A program made the position numbers and the translations under genes. The notes under the pieces are model-generated. The model had not been told where the DNA came from. It made no database searches and worked only from the letters and a program-made list of their open reading frames with translations. 64,000 nucleotides of DNA from Pascua guehoae. Its lineage: Eukaryota > Basidiomycota > Tremellomycetes > Trichosporonales > Trichosporonaceae. Of the stretch, positions 10,121 to 22,187 are shown in pieces. The stretch spans positions 1,343,723 through 1,407,722 of the forward strand of contig BCJX01000001.1 of NCBI GenBank assembly GCA_001600415.1, in the 5' to 3' direction. The stretch's first letter is position 1, and each line of letters begins with the position of its first letter.

Positions 10121-13100
10121 ATGGACGCCGGCCCCTCGCACTCGCCGGCCCTCACTCCCCGCCAACGCGAAAAGGCCCCCGTGTCCCCGGACGCCGTCGC
10201 GCTGCCCCCCACGGCTGACCATGTGAGCCTTGGATCCCCTCCACTCGATCGAGAGAGGGCGGATGGTGCTTCGAGCTCGAGCTCCAAGTCGTTGGGGTTG
10301 TCGACGGACAGGTGTCTGGGTCGAGTACTGGACTAGTACAGACCTCTGATGGGTCTACTTGCTCGTCGTCTTCTACCCCCCCAGCGTGCCGGGTCGGGAA
10401 GAGGGGGCATACTGTCCTCTGGCCCCTGGTCCAGCTCGCTTGATCGGTGGTTGAGCTTGATCCAGTCTTGTTGGACGGCTATCTGTCTAGCTCGGAACCT
10501 CGAGCATTCACTTACGCCCCCCATACCTCCCTCCATCTCTCCGCCACCTATACCTCCATGCCTCCCCCTCCCTTCCATGTTTCTCCCCCAACCCCCCCCC
10601 CCCCCCCCCCGGNNNNNNNNNNNNNNNNNNNNNNNNNNNNNNNNNNNNNNNNNNNNNNNNNNNNNNNNNNNNNNNNNNNNNNNNNNNNNNNNNNNNNNNN
10701 NNNNNNNNNNNNCCCCCCCCCCCCCCCGGGCCTAACGCACCGCGTCCCCGCCCCCAACCCCACTGACACCAGGAAATCACCCTCCTCATCGCAGACTACC
10801 TCGAGACGCGACATCCGCGCCTTGCCGGGCTCCTCGCGGGCGAGGTCGGCGCGCGCGACGAGGCGGCCCGCGACGAGATTGATGCCGTCGAGCGCGCAAT
10901 CTTGGGTGAGTGCCGCCATGATGGCTGTGGGACGGTTTCGGTTCTGGTATGCGGCCCCGGGGATGAGGGCGGTCTCACATGCTGTAGCATGTGCGGGGCA
11001 AAGGGCGAGGAAGACGCGTGTTGCGTCAGGCTTGGCAGTTGCCATATCTGGCCGGGGCCGAGGTAGAGTGTGTGCAAGACGTCACTTGTACATCGGGCTT
11101 GGCGGCCTGGCGGGCTATCATTCTATCGGCGTGGACACCCCCACACACCGTAGGATCTGCTGCGGCGCTCAAAGGTGTAGAGGAGGTCGATCTCATTACA
11201 TGGCTCGGGTCGGTGTGTTGTACCCGGCTCGCCGACCTACTGCGCCGACGGGCTGGTGTTCTCATTCCGCTGCTCCTCAACTCCAGTCTGCCACTGCTCT
11301 CTTCTTGGCCCAGCCTGGTTTCTATTCTCTGCTGCTGCCCCAACACTCCGCAGTCGCCAGGGTGCCTTGCAGACACTTGACGACGCGTATGTGTCAACAC
11401 CGTCACACACGTGCTGTTGCTTGCTCGTACGCACAGACGGCCATGCGACCTCGCAAATGTGACCTCGAACCAGAAATTTGTCCCGAGTTATCACATGTGG
11501 TGACTGCACGGGCTCGGAAGCGCTTAGATTGCGCTCGTACCCACGCACGTTTTCGGGACTGTGCTCGTGCCGCGTGTCTATGCCGGTGGCGAGCGTAGCA
11601 GGGCTGCATATGTACACGCTCAGATGGAGAATTCTTGCTTGGGTTGGCGCCAGTCTTAACCGGTAATCGCCCAAGCTGACCACAGACGGCGACTTTGCTT
11701 CCATCGAGAGCATCCTCACCCCGGGCCTCCTGTCGCTGCAGACACAAAAGGCGTTTCTGTACCTTTGCTACCGGCAACAGTTTCTTGAATACATTGATAA
11801 CCGTGGGTCAGACATTTCCATCTTTCCCTAACCCAACAGGCGAGTCGCAAAAGGCGTTCAATCTGCTCCAGAAACGCTTGAAACCACTGGAACACTACCA
11901 GCCTGTGCCGTACGACTTCTACTCGCTCTCATACCTCACCTCGGCGTCGACCGTACACGATGCCCCAGGGCTGCGCGACTGGGCGGGCGCGGGACCTGAG
12001 CGCGAGCGGCTCGTCACGACATGGCGGGAACTGACCGAGGGGCGGAGTGCGGGCTCGGGGACATCTGGACTCGCTGCGGGGCTGTCGTCTGGGCTGGACA
12101 CGTCCATGGCAGCGGGGGCGCTTGCGTCGCCATCGCCGCCTGTACCCCACGACCGGCTGATCACACTGCTGCGACAGGCAGCGGCGTGGCAGGTGACGGC
12201 GGTGCAGCCGCGCTCAGCTGGCGGCCCGTTCACTCTGAATTCTCTGCTTGTCGATTATACGCGCCTGGCGGTGCCGAGCCGACTCGAGCGCCTCGTCCGC
12301 GGACACCGTGCGAATGTAAAGTGCGTCGACTTTCTCGGCGACGGCCTGGGGATCAGCGGATCGAGCGACGCGACGCTGCGCATCTTTGGCATCGACGACG
12401 GCACGACGCGGCGTGTCCTCACCGGCCACCAGTCGCGTGTGTGGGACGTGTCCGTGTCCGAGACGGCGTCGCGCCTTGTGGCCAGTGCCTCGGGCGACGG
12501 CACGGTGCGTATCTGGACCCCCGACGACGGCGAGTGCACGTCGGTCCTCGCCGGCGACGGCGGAGACGTGTACAGCGTCCAGTGGCAGCCTGGGCGCGAC
12601 GACCGCGTCGTCTCGGCGTGCTATGACAAGATTCTCCGCCTGTGGGATGTCGAGAGCGGCAAGCTCATGCGCACGTTTTCGGGCCACGCGCAGAGCACCC
12701 TCGCCGTCACGTTTGACCCCACGGGCAGGGTCATTGCGTCGGGCTCAAAGGACAAGCACATTCGCCTGTGGGATGCCGTCGGCGGCGTATGCGTCCAGAC
12801 CATGACGGCGCATCTGGGCGAGGTGACCAGTGTCCAGTTTGACCACGAGGGAAAGTATCTTCTGGCCGGGTGCAAGGACAACTCGAACCGGTTGTGGGAC
12901 TTGCGAATGGTGAGTGTGGGAGTGGGAGTGGGTGGGTGTGGGAGTGGGGTAGAGTCTGCACAGTGGGAACGTCTGCCGAGCGGACTAGTGGCGTGCTCTG
13001 AACCACGTCGTTGCATCCTCTGCGTGCTGTTCTTGACTCCCTCAACCGCCATTGGAGACTACCACTGCCACAGTTCCCCACTGACAGCCTAGCAACGCAA

Positions 13101-13710
13101 CATTTACCGGTACACGGGCCACCAGAACACGTCCAAGAACATTATCCGATGCGCATTTGCGTCCCCGTCATCGAGTCTCATCGCTGGCGGGTCCGAGGAC
13201 GGCCTCGTCTACCTGTGGGAGCGCGAGGGATCGGGATCCCAGGACAACATGCGGGCCCTCTCCGCTGCGTCCGTGTCACCATCCGTGAATGGCTCTGGGG
13301 CGTCGACACCCGCTTCCTCGTCGGCCTTTTCGCCCAGCCTCGCGCCATTGACCGCCGCGCGTGGCCCGGGCCCACTCCCGACCATTGCTACCGTGCCCCG
13401 TGGCCCGAGCGGTCCCAGCGGCCCAGGTCTTTCACCCACACACCACTCGTTATCGTCGGCCGCCACGGCCGCCAACTCGGCCGCGGCCCGCGTCTCGGCA
13501 GCCTACTACCCCGCGCAGCCCCGTGCCGTGTCTGCGACCAACAGCCCGGGCCTGCACTCTACACACGGCACGCTCTGCACGACTGTCCGCCCCCTCCGTG
13601 CGCTGGCAGGACACGGTGCGGGGGCCGTCTTTGACGTGCGCGCAAGCAAGGGGACACTGCTCAGTGCCGGCGAGGACGGGGCGGTGGGCGTGTGGGGCGA
13701 CGATCAGTAG
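10121..13710 (+). CDS. LisH/CTLH-type WD40 repeat protein
   Basis: Five exons, 10121-10222, 10773-10905, 11686-11802, 11840-12909 and 13093-13710, join in frame to 679 aa. Exon 2 (EITLLIADYLETRHPRLA) looks like a LisH helix pair. Exons 3-4 (residues about 80-140) form a CTLH-like helical block with YLCYRQQFLEYIDN. RLITLLRQAAAWQV precedes the propeller as in WDR26/Smu1/WDR47-type proteins. WD repeats run from about residue 272 to the end, with GHRANVKCVDFL, SSDATLRIF, SGDGTVRIW, YDKILRLWD, SKDKHIRLWD, KDNSNRLWD and SEDGLVYLWE; a Ser/Pro insert precedes the last blade. Function is probably scaffold-like (ubiquitin ligase or cytoskeletal); I cannot choose among WDR26/Gid7, WDR47 or a fungal-specific member. 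Intron 1 contains an assembly gap, so an unseen small exon there is possible though not needed. Confidence 0.8.
10592..10727 (+). other. poly-C tract interrupted by a 100-N assembly gap
   Basis: A run of 19 C (10592-10610) and GG precede exactly 100 Ns (10613-10712), and 15 C followed by GGG come after. A round 100-N gap is a scaffolding placeholder, so its true length is unknown. It lies inside intron 1 of the WD40 gene, upstream of CTAAC/CTGAC branch candidates and the acceptor at 10772. Confidence 0.95.
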
Positions 13711-14220
13711 CGTCAGAGGCAAGGGGCGGGTGATACTGTACAGTGGCATGCTGCGGAACGTGCAAGTTGCACTCACGAGACATGAATGATGCAGTTTGTT
13801 GTAGCGAGTGCCGAGGAGGGCGATAGAGCGTTCGTTCCCGAACAAGTCAGCGTGACCACAGACGAACGATTCTGGTTGTGGAATGACCACAGACGAACGA
13901 TTCTGCTTGTTGGAAACCAAGTGCTCGAGGCGAGCGTTGTCCGATATGGCCATTCGTACTCTTCCAAACTCTGTCTGACGGCAACAACCACAAAAATGGC
14001 CGACTTTGCAATGTTCCCGCGTCGCCTCCTACCCGCCATTACGCTGCCCCTCTCGCCTGGTCAAGCGACTGCACCCGATGCTGGAACCAAACAACTGGGT
14101 TTTGCGTTTGGCCCCACAGTCGCCGTCGTCCCTCGCTAAGCGGTGGCGCAAAGCATCCGTGTCCCGCTTAACTGTATGTTTGTGGTTTGTCGCGGCCACT
14201 GTGGCGGCCACACCTGTTCC

Positions 14221-14275
14221 CAACTGGTCCCAACTGGTCCCAACTGGTCCCAACTGGTCCCAACTGGTCCCAACT
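14221..14275. repeat. 10-bp tandem repeat (CAACTGGTCC x5)
   Basis: Five perfect copies of CAACTGGTCC followed by a partial sixth. The unit's reverse complement, GGACCAGTTG, shares its core CAACTG/CAGTTG, an E-box-like CANNTG. Confidence 0.95.
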
Positions 14276-14758
14276 CTACCTATTACAGTAGTACTCTGCA
14301 GCAAGCCCCGCGTCTCCACCATGAAACCCTTGCCACACGACCCGGCGATGCATCTCGCGACCCCACACGCGTCGCTGACTGCGCGATGGCGTCATGCATC
14401 TGATCAGCCACCAACCACGATCCCAACGGCCAAACAAAGGAACAATAATGCAAGCCAAGAGGGTATCCGACGTGGCATGTCGTAAGCCGCCTGCCGGCAC
14501 GCGGCACGGGCAGGATTGGTTTTTTTTGTTTGGTTCTCCCCGCTTGTTTGTGCGGCTGCGGCGGCGGAATTGCACGCTGCAGGTGTTCAGGTGTAGGGGG
14601 GCTCATTTTCGTCGCTACTGCGTTCTACTGCGCCTTCGATCACGGATGCAGCTGCGGGGAGTGAGCGGCCTGGTGCAGAGCAGCAAGACGGCTCGTTGAC
14701 GGAATACCGGCCAGCACTGGCTGGCTTGGTCGGGGGGTTGGGCGGTAGCGCCGATCTG

Positions 14759-14879
14759 CTTTGTTGGGTCTAGTGTTCTGCAAGGCAACGGACACGTCGG
14801 ACATGTCGGACAGGCATGCGGCTAGCTCGTCCTTTGTTGGGTCTAGTATTCTGCAAGGCAACGGACATGTCGGACAGGC
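14759..14879. repeat. direct duplication of ~45 bp
   Basis: The segment from ctttgttgggtctagt through gcaaggcaacggaca to tcggacaggc occurs at 14759 and again at 14832, 73 bp apart, with a single substitution in the first half. Each copy carries the palindrome-like GACATGTC core. Confidence 0.85.
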
Positions 14880-16424
14880 GCGTGGGGGTTAGTGCAGGGC
14901 GGTGGAAACTTGCCATTTTGCCATCTTGCCATACGGTAGGATCCAGTGGAATAGCGACCGGACACCGGAGAAACTCGACACGGCAGTGTTCGCACCACAT
15001 GTCTGACATCCCCCGCGCCTCTGTCTGCGTCTTGGCTCCGATGGTCCCCTGTCCCCTGTGCACTGTGCCTTGTATATACACCCCGAAACGAAAGTCGCCG
15101 GTGCCGCGTCGCGTGATTGATACCAGCGCTCGCGCACTTGTGTGCTGTGGGTAATGAACGGACATGGCGAGCGTGACGGGTGACTACACGAGGGTGGTGA
15201 CATGTCGACTTGGGTGACATGCAAACTCTATTTCTGGGGCGGCCATGCGGCAGCCACCTCGCCACTAGCTGACGCCAGGTCGTTGCGTGCTAGCCAGGTG
15301 GTGGTGTAGAAAGGACGTTGAGGGGGGGACATGGACACGAGGTTTCAACGAGGACCACCGACGACCACAGAACACAAAGAACAGTCGTGGTACGCATCGC
15401 ATACGGCATTCGCATTCAGCATGAGCAAACTCCTAGCTCCTAGGCTAGGACTCGCAGCGACGCTCGAGCAGACGCGTCGCGAGAGCCCAAGGGTGCGGGC
15501 GCGGGTACGTACCGAGTGCCTTGCCAAGTCGCCTTGCCAAGTAAAAGTGACGCCTGGCGCACCCGTCAAGCATACCGATGGACAACGTTTACTGGATTAG
15601 TGACGAGCGGCCTGGCTGTGCACGCACACAGGTCGGCGCGGTTCGCGTCGGCGAGGGCCCCGATCAAGTAAGCATGCTGCCCAGGAGCTAGGAGTCTGGT
15701 CAGTACGCAGGACGCAGCACTGTACGCAGGACACAGGACACGGCACCCTCCTAAGGAGTAGCTAGTACGCCGCACGGCGCACGCTGCACGGCGCACGCGG
15801 TAGTGGCTGGAGGATCCTGGCGAGCACGACTGCAGGGACTGGGCGTCGTTCTTTGGACATGAGGGGGTCGATGAACCTGGAATCGACGTGGGACGGAACG
15901 GAATGGCACGGCGTGACACTCGCCACAGGGAGTGTGACATATGGTCTAGGCGGCGGGCGGGTCGGGAGACGAGACAGACACGAGAAAAATACACCCACAA
16001 TAAATAACAGAGTGAATGCGGTATATTGCGGCGTTTGGCAGCGTGTTTCTCGCCCGTGATTGGGGAGACCCTCGAGACGGACGCGACGAGGCTGGACGCC
16101 TCGTCGTCGATTCGGGCCGCACGGAGATGGACGACGAAAATCCAATCTATTCCCCCCCCTTCCCCGCTCGTTGCACATGGGCGACGCAGACTAACTCGAA
16201 AGAGTTGGCCGACCCCAGGCCGCGACCGCGCGACCGACGCCGAGCACAGCTTGGTGTCGCAATGCGGCACTGCAAGCACTGCAAGAGCACCGCATGCGAC
16301 ACTGCATCGTGTAGGGCTGTACAGATGGGCACTGCATCGAGCTCTGCATGCAGTGCAAAGGTGGAGCGTGAAACATGAGGCAGTGGTTCCTGAAGTCTAA
16401 TATTCGACACGTGTGCCGTAACCC

Positions 16425-16490
16425 AATAAAGGGTAGGCCCAGGTGAATACAAGCTGATACAAAGGGAAAAAAAAAAAAAAAAAAAAAAAA
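16425..16490 (+). other. AATAAA followed 36 bp later by A24 tract
   Basis: AATAAA at 16425-16430 precedes an uninterrupted run of 24 A at 16467-16490. The layout mimics a reverse-transcribed, polyadenylated RNA end, but no upstream coding or RNA-gene body is recognisable and no target-site duplication could be found by eye. Confidence 0.4.
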
Positions 16491-16919
16491 GTGGATGACA
16501 CCGCTCGGGCCTCGTCTTGCCCCCCCAATGACAGTGTCCCTTACCCTGATACCAGGAACACGATGAACATTTCCCCTGACGGGATCATGCCGGGACCTGG
16601 CCGACAAGGCGCGCAGACCTTGGGCGGTATGCCTTATGCGCCATGCCCGAGACCGGAGTGGCTAACGGCAGACGCGCGCTCATAGTGGCCGTTAGTGGCC
16701 GTAGTCGACCTTCTAGTCTCGTGGTTTGCCTCTTGCAGTTGGTGTGCCTTGCTTTGGCTCTTCTTCCCCCCCCTTTCCCTTTTCATCGCATGTTGCACCA
16801 TCTCTTGGGGGATGGACGCTAACGACGCACTGACCGTCCCCGCTACCCGCTCCCTTTGCTCGATTCGTTACACCCCCCACTCCTTCCTCTCTTCTTCCTC
16901 TCTTGCTCTCCCTCTGCTT

Positions 16920-16923
<4 letters not shown>

Positions 16924-16950
<27 letters not shown>
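16924..16950. repeat. (CT)n microsatellite
   Basis: About 27 bp of alternating CT within a longer pyrimidine-rich stretch upstream of the LIM gene. Confidence 0.9.
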
Positions 16951-18650
16951 GCGCGCGTCTCGCTCCGACGCGACTTTACTATACCCTTTCCGGCTGTCGT
17001 CGCGCCATCCCGAGTTGGCGGCGCTGTAGTCTCTGCAGGCACCACGCCCCTGACATGGACCAGGACAGCAGGATCAAAAGACGACCGCCACCACCACCGC
17101 CTTTTTGCACCGCACTGCACACCTGCAACCTGCGACATGCAACATGGGGGATACCGGGCGGGGGGAAACATGCAACAGACTGGCACAGGTTTGCGAGGAA
17201 CAGTCACTCACTCACACGACGCACGCACACTTTTTACAACATCCACTCCCCTACTATTCCTACTCTGTACCATTAACATATCCCAGCTCTGCACATCGAC
17301 CAAACGCCTGTGCACACCACCCAGACCACCCACACGCTCGTCGGTTGCCAAGTCGACTGGCACGGACCATTTTCATTCAACCTTCTCTCTCGCACGCGTC
17401 TTACCGTAATCAGCCTGGGCGCTACTCTACTCCATTCCACTTGCAAACGCAGCTAGTAGCCGTCTAGCGTCAGCGGCAACCACCGCCATCAACACAACAC
17501 AACACAACATACGACTGCAACTCTTGGTTCGTCAACACACTCCTACTACCCGCATCCACTGCACCACTGCGACTACGACTCCACCTCCCCACGCAACCAC
17601 CACACAACAATAGAACAGCAACCACCCACCCGTCGCTTGCTCGCTTGCCCGCTCCTTGCTCCCGACCCTCTTTTGTTCTTATCGCATTCCTTTGCCGGTC
17701 ATTACCACTGTCTCACAGTGGTTGGCCGCTTATTGTCTCACTTGTCGCTGCAAGCCAGATCTTGCGACGCGTGCACAAACACCCCGGCAAACAGACACAT
17801 TATCAATCAGCCACTTGGTGGCCCTCCGCTTTGACGTCTGTCCACATTCCCATCATCGCGCTTGGTCCCCTCGGTCACGTCGAGGAGAGAACCCCCCCCC
17901 CCCCCACACACACACACACCCCTCTCGTCGCACTGTGCTTCATTATATCAAGAAGGCCGCAATCTCGATCGCGAACCGATTTGAACACTTCTCCAACATT
18001 CCCATTCCCCTCGGTCGACTCTTGAAACGACGGCAATCGCATCACGTTCACTCTCTTGCCCTCGTCCTCTTGACTGGTCGCCCTACACTGGCCGTGACGT
18101 GACGCCCCGAGCCCGCGAGCGCCACCATTCCTACCTCGACGCCTCTTGTTCCGCCAGCCCCTCACGCGACGTGCGACACACCCGAGACTCCGAAGCCCAG
18201 CCGGTGCACGAGCCTCCGACGCCGCAAACGCTCAGGTCCCCCCCATTGCCTTGCCACCCACCTGCCCGTTTATTGAGTGCATGGACCACCCCGCCTGATA
18301 CTTGACCCCCCCACTACCCGTTGGCATCCCCCCCGACTCTTCATCAGCAACACAAACTATCCCCACACCCTCTTTATCGTTCATCCTGGCACGTCTCTTG
18401 GTGAGTTGCAGGTTCCAACCACAGCACAACGGTCGTCGTCCTCGCGACAAGGCCCGCCCCGCTCAGCTCACACGGCAACGATGACACTGGCACACTGGTC
18501 GCGATGGCGACCGGTGCGCGATGCCATCAGCACGGCAATCACAGCGAGCTCGGTCACTCCACTGCCACTTCTTGGCATCCACCTCCTTTCCACCACAAAC
18601 CCAACAACATTCTTCAACTAACACCAACAGCCTAACTTTACTTTCCAGCA

Positions 18651-21334
18651 ATGTCCTTGCTCGCGCCCCGCCTGCAGGGAGCGGGCGAGCGCGCTTCTGT
18701 CGTCCTCCCGACAGTAAAGTGCTCGTCATGTTCCGCCCCCATTCCTCTCAACGAACTCGCAGACCATGTCTGTGACCCCTTATCACCTCTGAGCATCTCC
18801 ACACACAAGGCTGCTCATGCTCCCCCACCCCTCGCGTCTCCCTTCTCCAACTCGCCCACGAGTCCAGCACCATATTCGCCGCGTTTGCCAACGAGTTCAG
18901 CACCATATTCTCCCCGTTTGCCAACGAGTCCAGCGCCATTCTCGCCGCGTTTGCCAACAATGCGGCACACTCCCGCCAGCCCCTCCACCACGCCACCACC
19001 ACCATCTGCGCTGATGCAGGGGGCACCCGGTATCCAACGCCCCGGCGCACCGACCGCTCTGCGCCCACATGGTCCACCTGCAAACATTAATGATTCGCGA
19101 TACCGCGGCGGTGGTGCGGTGCAGACTCCACGGTTTGGCGAGTACCCGGATGTGCCAACAAGTGCCGTTTCGTCCTCGCCTGGCATCAACAGCGGCAAGT
19201 GGTCAACCCCCGACGCATCCCCGGCCACTCTTCCCGACACGACCAGCGGCGGCAACGCTGGCATGGCAGGCGTTGGCCGCCGGGCATTTGCTGCAGCAGC
19301 ATGGAGCGTGCGTGCAGGAGTTGCGCTCGCATCAGCATCGGGCCGTGGTTTCAACCACGACGGAGTGGAGCACATGCCAATGCCCACCCCTTCACCCTCT
19401 CCGCCCTCTGGCTCCCGTACCGCTCCTCCCACTGCCATCCTGATCCCGTCGCCCAACCAGGTCAGCAATGGCCCTACCACTGGTCCGAACCGCATCCCCC
19501 GTGAACCTACCCCGCGCGAGCCGGTAATCCTGCCAAAAGCGCCACTATCGGGCCGACGGCAGACTCCGCTTGGGGAGCGCAAGGATAGCATTTCAATGTC
19601 GTCCCACGACCATTCCACGGCGCGCCACGACGACTATCGCTCTGCGTCGCGCACTGAATCCCACCGCTCCATCTCCCGCAACGAAGATCACCGCTCCTTT
19701 TCACGGGCCGATGACTCGCGTGCTTCGTCCGAATACGAGGACCACTTCCGCTCCACCTCGCGCACCGACGACTACTTTCGACCAGCAGAGCGCAAAGACG
19801 ACTTCCGCTCCATGTCCCGCACAGACGATCGTACGCCATCACGTGGGGGCTCGTCGCCGCCCCGCACCGAGCTTCCGACACGCACTACCTCGGCCCTGTC
19901 AAACCGTTCTCCGACTGAAACCAAGCCACCAAACTTTTTCGAGCGGTACCGCCAGATGCAAAATGACCCTCCTGCTTTGAGCTCTGGCATTGGTCCTGGC
20001 ATTGGTCCCGGCTTGGGCTCGAGCATTCGCCTTGGATCATCACCACCCGAGGACAAGGACAGGCGCGCCGAACGGCGCCTTAGCTTTGACAGCCTCGAAG
20101 ATTCTTCCCTCCCGTGGGCACAGCCCTCGCCGTCGGACAGTTGCTTTGACAGGCTTGGCCACCAGCGGCACCCGACCGACTCGAGTGTCGAGTCTGCCAC
20201 TTCGAGCTCTGCTTCGTGTGCACAGGGCCCTGGAAGGAGCAGCTCGCACGAGACCGAGCTGGTCATGACCCCAAGCCAGAGCTTTGAGGGCCTTGTTGAG
20301 CGCATTACCACTCCCGCCGACAAGGACAAGGACAATGCGTACGGCGGCGGGTTGAACAACAGCAGCAGCCTTGGCCTGGGTTTCGGCGACAGCGTGCCCG
20401 TGTCACGGAGCCTTGGGCAGATTGGCGAGGAAGAGGAGGACGATGACAGTGACCGGTACAGCCTCAGTGCCGCCGCACCCATCCGCCTCAACCCCGACCT
20501 GCCCCGGTCGTCGACTCAGTCTACCGTGCGGCCGCATCCCTCGTCGCCTCCCAGCAGGTACACCAGTTCGTTGCAGGACCAACCGCGCTCGTCCCCACGG
20601 TCACAGAACGCCAAGCTTGGCGCTCGCGCATCTCCACCGACGACGTCGTCGCGCCTGGGTTCGTCACCACCCAACGGACGCCCCCGCCGCGTCTGTGCCA
20701 GCTGCGGAGAGGCCGTCGGTGGCGCGCGGCGCTTTGTCGAGCGTGACGGTATCATTCTCTGCGAGGCCGACTGGAAGAAAATGTACCTCCCTGCATGCCG
20801 GCGGTGCAGGCAGCCCATTGAGAAGAGCGCCGTCTCGTCGTCGGACGGCCAGCTCAAGGGCAAGTGGCACCGCTCGTGCTTTACCTGCACGCGGTGCGAC
20901 CGGCCGTTTGACGGCGACGACTTTTACGTCCACGACGGCCGTCCGTGGTGCCAGTACCACTATGCCGAGGAGAAGTGAGTCCACCACCTATCCCACTTTT
21001 TACGTGCGCATGCTGACAAACTCGCAGCGGCACACTCTGTGCATCGGCGTCGTGCAAGGAGCCCATCGAGGGACACTGCATCATTGTGCCGTCGGCAGAC
21101 GGCACGCCCGACCTGCGCTTCCACCCGGGCCACCTACGGTGCGACCACCGCGGCGGCGTATCTGGCGCCCAAAACTGCCGCGAGTCGATGGAGGAGTACT
21201 ACGACGTCAATGGCGAGCGCTTCTGCGAGCGCCACGTCGGCGAGGCGATGCGCAAGCTCAACCTGAATGGCGCCCGCGCCGAAAAGCGTCGCACGAGGCT
21301 CGGACTCGTCGACCTGAACCTCAACAAGATCTAG
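18651..21334 (+). CDS. LIM-domain protein (paxillin-like organisation)
   Basis: Two exons, 18651-20974 and 21028-21334, give 876 aa. Residues about 23-42 form a small zinc motif (CSSC, then HVC). The next ~630 residues are Pro/Ser-rich and disordered. They include three imperfect copies of an APYSPRLPTS-type unit (near 18860-18950) and a run of RSxSRxxDDxRS elements near residues 320-400. The C-terminus holds a half LIM (CASCGEAV, then CEADW), a full LIM with CRRC, HRSCFTCTRC and CQYH ligands, and a second LIM split by the intron (CASASC, HPGHLRC, CERH). In fungi such proteins (budding yeast Pxl1, fission yeast Pxl1) act at sites of polarised growth or the cytokinetic ring; that role is inferred. 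The start ATG directly follows a CT-rich leader. Confidence 0.85.
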
Positions 21335-22152
21335 GTCATGAGCCTAGAGGGGTTTTTCTCGCGTGCGCTCAGAGCTCCCTCCCACTTTGTCGCTCCTCTG
21401 TTGTCCTTTTACCATTCCGAGCTCGTCCCCGTCCTCTGATGAACATTGTACATGTATCACTGTATCTTGCATGAGGACCCTGATGTCACGAGCATGTACC
21501 AGCATGACATTCGAGTCGTGGGGAGCACACTGAAACGGTGCAGACTGCTCACACTGAGGTTGTGAGTATGAGTTGGCGTCTTATTTCACTAATGTCCTTT
21601 TGGGACAGTAAAGGATCTACTTTTCAGGTCTGGTTCTTCGGGAGCTCATACTTGCGGGAGCTCCTACTGCGACTTGGGCGCTCGACTTGCGCCTATTCGG
21701 GTATCCTTCTTCACTTGGGGTCTAATTTGAGCGATGCTATACAAGCTAACGGGTTGATCTCAGCAAAGCTCTGCCTTGCACCTTGAACGAAATGACACAA
21801 CTCGTGCTGCTATGGCGATTCCCCTGGCACCAACGCGCCAAGTGGCTCTAGCACAGGTCGCATCAGAATAGTGGAAGCAGCACAGCACATCGTCAGATGT
21901 CTCTCGTCCCAAACGAGTAACGCGCAGTGCGTGGCCGGGCGGCCACGCTAGTCACGAACCGACATTTTAAAATGTACGGCAGGCGATGCTACTCCCAGTC
22001 GGGGGTGTCGACACGAAGTGGCAAAGATAGTTTGGCAGTCATGAGATTCCTGGGCCTGTTTCGAGGACTGAAAATGTCGAGCACCAGCCGAGGAATCGTT
22101 CTGCGTACCAGGCGTTACCGTAGATGGGTTTGACGAGCCAGCAACGGTCACG

Positions 22153-22187
<35 letters not shown>

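Larger units (their letters stand above)
13711..18650. other. 4.9-kb gene-free region, including long leader of the LIM gene
   Basis: No frame here has convincing coding character on either strand. The region holds a decamer array (14221-14275), a duplicated 45-bp segment (14759-14879), an A-tract preceded by AATAAA (16425-16490), a CT microsatellite (16924-16950), a C14 run (17892-17905) and, from about 16700 onward, persistently C/T-rich plus-strand sequence. The last kilobases probably form a long, perhaps intron-containing 5' leader of the LIM gene: a GTGAGT at about 18400 and a ctttccag just before the ATG could bound a leader intron. Confidence 0.5.

Noticed and set aside
15566..16279. 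237-codon minus-strand open frame in the LIM upstream region
   Set aside because: Composition is that of a random GC-rich frame, and it overlaps duplicated, repeat-bearing sequence; nothing resembles a family.
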